From Wielerella bovis (GTDB taxonomy: Bacteria; Pseudomonadota; Gammaproteobacteria; Burkholderiales; Neisseriaceae): a DNA stretch of 64,000 nucleotides. A program made the position numbers and the translations under genes. This document shows, one piece after another, positions 61,464-64,000 of this stretch. The DNA lies in NCBI RefSeq assembly GCF_022354465.1, contig NZ_CP092361.1:992001-1056000 (forward strand), read 5' to 3'. The notes beneath the pieces were generated by a model. That model did not search any database, was not told where the DNA came from, and saw only the letters and a list, made by a program, of their open reading frames with translations. The number at the start of each line of letters is the position of its first letter. The stretch's first letter is position 1.

Positions 61464-64000
61464 TTAGCGTTTCCAGCTTGGCGCAGCATCGGCTTTGATG
61501 CCGTATTTATCAATCGCCACTTGCACGGTTTTCTTGTCCACAGTACCTTGATTTGCCAATGCATTCAATGCAGCAACCACAATGTGATAGCGGTCTACTT
61601 CAAAGAAATTGCGCAAGTTGGCACGGCTGTCGCTGCGACCAAAACCGTCTGTACCCAATACCACAAATTCACCATTTTCTTTTGGAATGGCATGGCGAAT
61701 GCGGTCTGCAAAGCTGCGGATGTAGTCGCTTGAGGCAATCACAGGACCTGCATGACCTTTCAATTGTTCTGCCACAAATGCCACTTTTTGTTCACCAGTT
61801 GGGTGCAAACGGTTATGGCGTTCCACTTCCATTGCATCGCGTCCCAATAATGTGAATGATGGGCAAGACCAAATATCAGCTTCTACACCGAAATCGGCTT
61901 TCAACAAATCTGCTGCGTGAATCACTTCTTCCAAAATCACGCCAGAACCCATCAGCTGAACTTTTTTATCGGCTTTTGCACCTTCACGCAACAAATACAT
62001 GCCTTTCAAAATATCGCGTTCAATGTTTTCGCGTTGTGGCATAGCTGGGTGTTTGTAGTTTTCGTTCATCACGGTCAAGTAGTAGAACACGTCTTCTTGT
62101 TCCACATACATGCGGCGCAAACCGTCTTGTACAATAACCGCCAATTCGTATTGATATGTTGGGTCATAAGACAAGCAGTTGGGAATTAAGTCTGCCTGAA
62201 TGTGGCTGTGACCGTCTTCGTGTTGCAAACCTTCACCGTTCAAAGTCGTGCGACCAGCCGTGCCGCCAATCAAGAAACCGCGTGCATGCATGTCGCCAGC
62301 TGCCCAAGCCAAATCGCCTACGCGTTGGAAACCAAACATTGAGTAATAAATGTAGAATGGAATCATGGCATAGCGATTGTTCGCGTAAGAAGTTGCCGCG
62401 GCAATCCAGTCTGCCATTGCACCCGGTTCATTGATGCCTTCTTGCAAAATTTGACCGTCAATGGATTCTTTGTAGAACATCAACTGGTCTTTGTCTTGTG
62501 GCGTGTACAACTGACCTTTCAAGTTCCAAATGCCGTATTGACGGAACATACCTTCCATACCAAAAGTACGGCTTTCGTCTGGCACAATCGGTACAATGCG
62601 TTTGCCCAGTTGTTTGTCTTTCAACAAAGTATTCAAAATGCGAACGAATGCCATTGTGGTAGAAAATTCACGGTCGCCACTGGATTGTAATTGTGTATCA
62701 AATGTTTCCAAAGCAGGAATTGGCAAGGCATCGTTTACAGGATTACGCGCTGGCAGATAACCGCCCAAAGCATTGCGACGTTCGCGCAGATAGCGCATTT
62801 CTTCGCTGTCTTCTGGGAAACGGAAGTAAGGCAAATCGCCACTATCAATTTGCTCATCAGTAACTTGAATGCCAAAACGAGTACGGAATTGTTTCAAGGA
62901 TGCCACGTCCATTTTTTTGGCTTGGTGTGCTACGTTTTGACCTTCACCAGATGCACCCATACCATAACCTTTAATGGTTTTTGCCAAAATCACAGTAGGA
63001 CGACCGTCTGCATTATTCACCGCTTCGTGGTAAGCAGCGTAAATTTTGTGTGGGTCATGACCACCACGGTTCAGCGCCCATACTTCATCGTCTGACATAT
63101 TCGCAACCATGGCTTTCAATTCAGGCGTATTGAAGAAATGTTCACGTACATATGCGCCGTCTTTTGATTTGTAAGTTTGGTAGTCGCCGTCCAATACTTC
63201 TTCCATGCGTTGTTTCAATAGATTGTCAGTATCGTTTGCCAGCAAAGCATCCCAACGACGACCCCAAATTACTTTAATCACATTCCAACCTGCGCCACGG
63301 AATGTGCCTTCAAATTCCTGAATGATTTTGCCATTACCGTGAACAGGACCGTCCAAACGTTGTAAGTTACAGTTAATCACAAAAATCAGGTTATCCAAAC
63401 CTTCGCGTGCAGCCAATGAAATCGCACCCAAAGATTCAGGTTCGCTCATTTCGCCGTCGCCACAGAAACACCATACTTTGCGACCAGCGGTTTTGCTCAA
63501 ACCACGAGAATCCAAGTATTTCAAGAAACGTGCTTGGTAAATCGCCATGAGTGGACCCAAGCCCATAGATACGGTGGGGAATTGCCAGAAATCAGGCATT
63601 AAATGTGGATGTGGGTAAGAAGACAAACCATTGCCTTCAATTTCTTGACGGAAGTTGTTCAATTGTTCTTCGCTCAAACGACCTTCCACAAACGCGCGAG
63701 AATACACACCTGGTGCAGCATGACCTTGGATGAAAATCATGTCACCTTCTTCACCATTTTCGCCTTTGGCTTTCCAGAAGTGGTTAAAACCAACATCATA
63801 CAAAGTTGCTGATGATGCGAAAGACGAAATGTGTCCGCCCAATTCCAAATCTTTTTTACCTGCACGCAGTACCATTGCGGCAGCATTCCAGCGAATCGCA
63901 GAACGAATACGGTGTTCCAATTCATGATTGCCAGGAGATTTGACTTCTTTACCAACAGGAATGGTATTCAAATAAGCAGTAGTGGCGTCAAAAGGTAAAT
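61464..64000 (-). CDS. aceE: Pyruvate dehydrogenase E1 component (5' end outside window)
   Basis: Homodimeric E1 that decarboxylates pyruvate with thiamine diphosphate. The frame runs off the window end: bases 63972-64000 read LPFDATTAY in frame, so the TTG at 63971 is internal. Visible blocks are RIRSAIRWNAAAMVLRAGKKDLELGGHISSFASSATLYDVGFNHF, the ThDP motif FCGDGEMSEPESLGAISLAAREGLDNLIFVINCN, and the C-terminal VLGTDGFGRSDSRANLRNFFEVDRYHIV. About 845 of some 887 residues are present. aceF follows after two small genes. Confidence 0.96.
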   Translation of the reverse strand, partial: LPFDATTAYLNTIPVGKEVKSPGNHELEHRIRSAIRWNAAAMVLRAGKKDLELGGHISSFASSATLYDVGFNHFWKAKGENGEEGDMIFIQGHAAPGVYSRAFVEGRLSEEQLNNFRQEIEGNGLSSYPHPHLMPDFWQFPTVSMGLGPLMAIYQARFLKYLDSRGLSKTAGRKVWCFCGDGEMSEPESLGAISLAAREGLDNLIFVINCNLQRLDGPVHGNGKIIQEFEGTFRGAGWNVIKVIWGRRWDALLANDTDNLLKQRMEEVLDGDYQTYKSKDGAYVREHFFNTPELKAMVANMSDDEVWALNRGGHDPHKIYAAYHEAVNNADGRPTVILAKTIKGYGMGASGEGQNVAHQAKKMDVASLKQFRTRFGIQVTDEQIDSGDLPYFRFPEDSEEMRYLRERRNALGGYLPARNPVNDALPIPALETFDTQLQSSGDREFSTTMAFVRILNTLLKDKQLGKRIVPIVPDESRTFGMEGMFRQYGIWNLKGQLYTPQDKDQLMFYKESIDGQILQEGINEPGAMADWIAAATSYANNRYAMIPFYIYYSMFGFQRVGDLAWAAGDMHARGFLIGGTAGRTTLNGEGLQHEDGHSHIQADLIPNCLSYDPTYQYELAVIVQDGLRRMYVEQEDVFYYLTVMNENYKHPAMPQRENIERDILKGMYLLREGAKADKKVQLMGSGVILEEVIHAADLLKADFGVEADIWSCPSFTLLGRDAMEVERHNRLHPTGEQKVAFVAEQLKGHAGPVIASSDYIRSFADRIRHAIPKENGEFVVLGTDGFGRSDSRANLRNFFEVDRYHIVVAALNALANQGTVDKKTVQVAIDKYGIKADAAPSWKR

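Overview
The window looks like the chromosome of a Neisseriaceae bacterium. The main reason is the very dense 12-mer AGGCAGCCTGAA and its complement TTCAGGCTGCCT. This is the DNA uptake sequence (DUS) dialect described for Kingella and close relatives; meningococcus and gonococcus use GCCGTCTGAA. Compact Correia-type repeats, an IS1016 remnant, dispersed single biosynthetic genes (trpC, trpB, hisC, hisB) and the protein families present fit the same family. The sequence alone does not settle the species.

Layout: 1-7.6 kb holds housekeeping genes on the plus strand: gltS (cut by the window edge), two lipoproteins, a SanA-like protein, trpC, a lipid A acyltransferase, hisC with an unusual membrane tail, and hisB. 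7.8-10.7 kb holds three tandem secreted paralogues of unknown function and a 49-residue membrane peptide overlapping speD. 11-14 kb holds a YceI protein, ampG on the minus strand, and a frameshifted membrane-protein gene behind a promoter whose spacer is a run of 12 G. 14.3-17 kb is pepN. 17-21 kb holds a single-chain restriction-modification gene split by a Correia-like element, plus toxin-gene remnants. 21-33.5 kb holds tldD, a CAP-domain protein, gatB, murD, a YgiW-family protein, a small-peptide/structured-RNA locus near 29.2 kb, and a 1279-residue FAD/Fe-S oxidoreductase.

33.7-37.1 kb is an accessory patch: an IS630-family element, an IS982-family element inserted in a Correia-like repeat, and an orphan gene pair whose first member has lost its 5' end. 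37.2-53.3 kb returns to core genes: purM, pseB, dusB, trpB, a MoxR ATPase next to an ADP-ribosylglycohydrolase, nitronate monooxygenase, hom, tkt and an amino-acid permease. A doubly frameshifted membrane-protein gene interrupts this stretch at 41.7-42.8 kb. 53.5-55.8 kb is a graveyard of Correia-like repeats, an internally deleted IS1016, and a decayed plasmid-type parA. 55.8-64 kb holds yicC, truC, gltX, aceF, two small exported-protein genes and aceE (cut by the window edge).

Most transcription units end in inverted DUS pairs that should act as terminators. At least ten compact Correia-like elements of about 105-108 bp or their fragments are present, with two kinds of ends. Three genes appear switched off by single-base changes in homopolymer runs, and one has a hallmark of phase-variable transcription. 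The best candidates for new biology are the poly-G promoter, the Correia-split restriction gene, and the hydrophobic-peptide/tRNA-like RNA locus at 29.1-29.35 kb.
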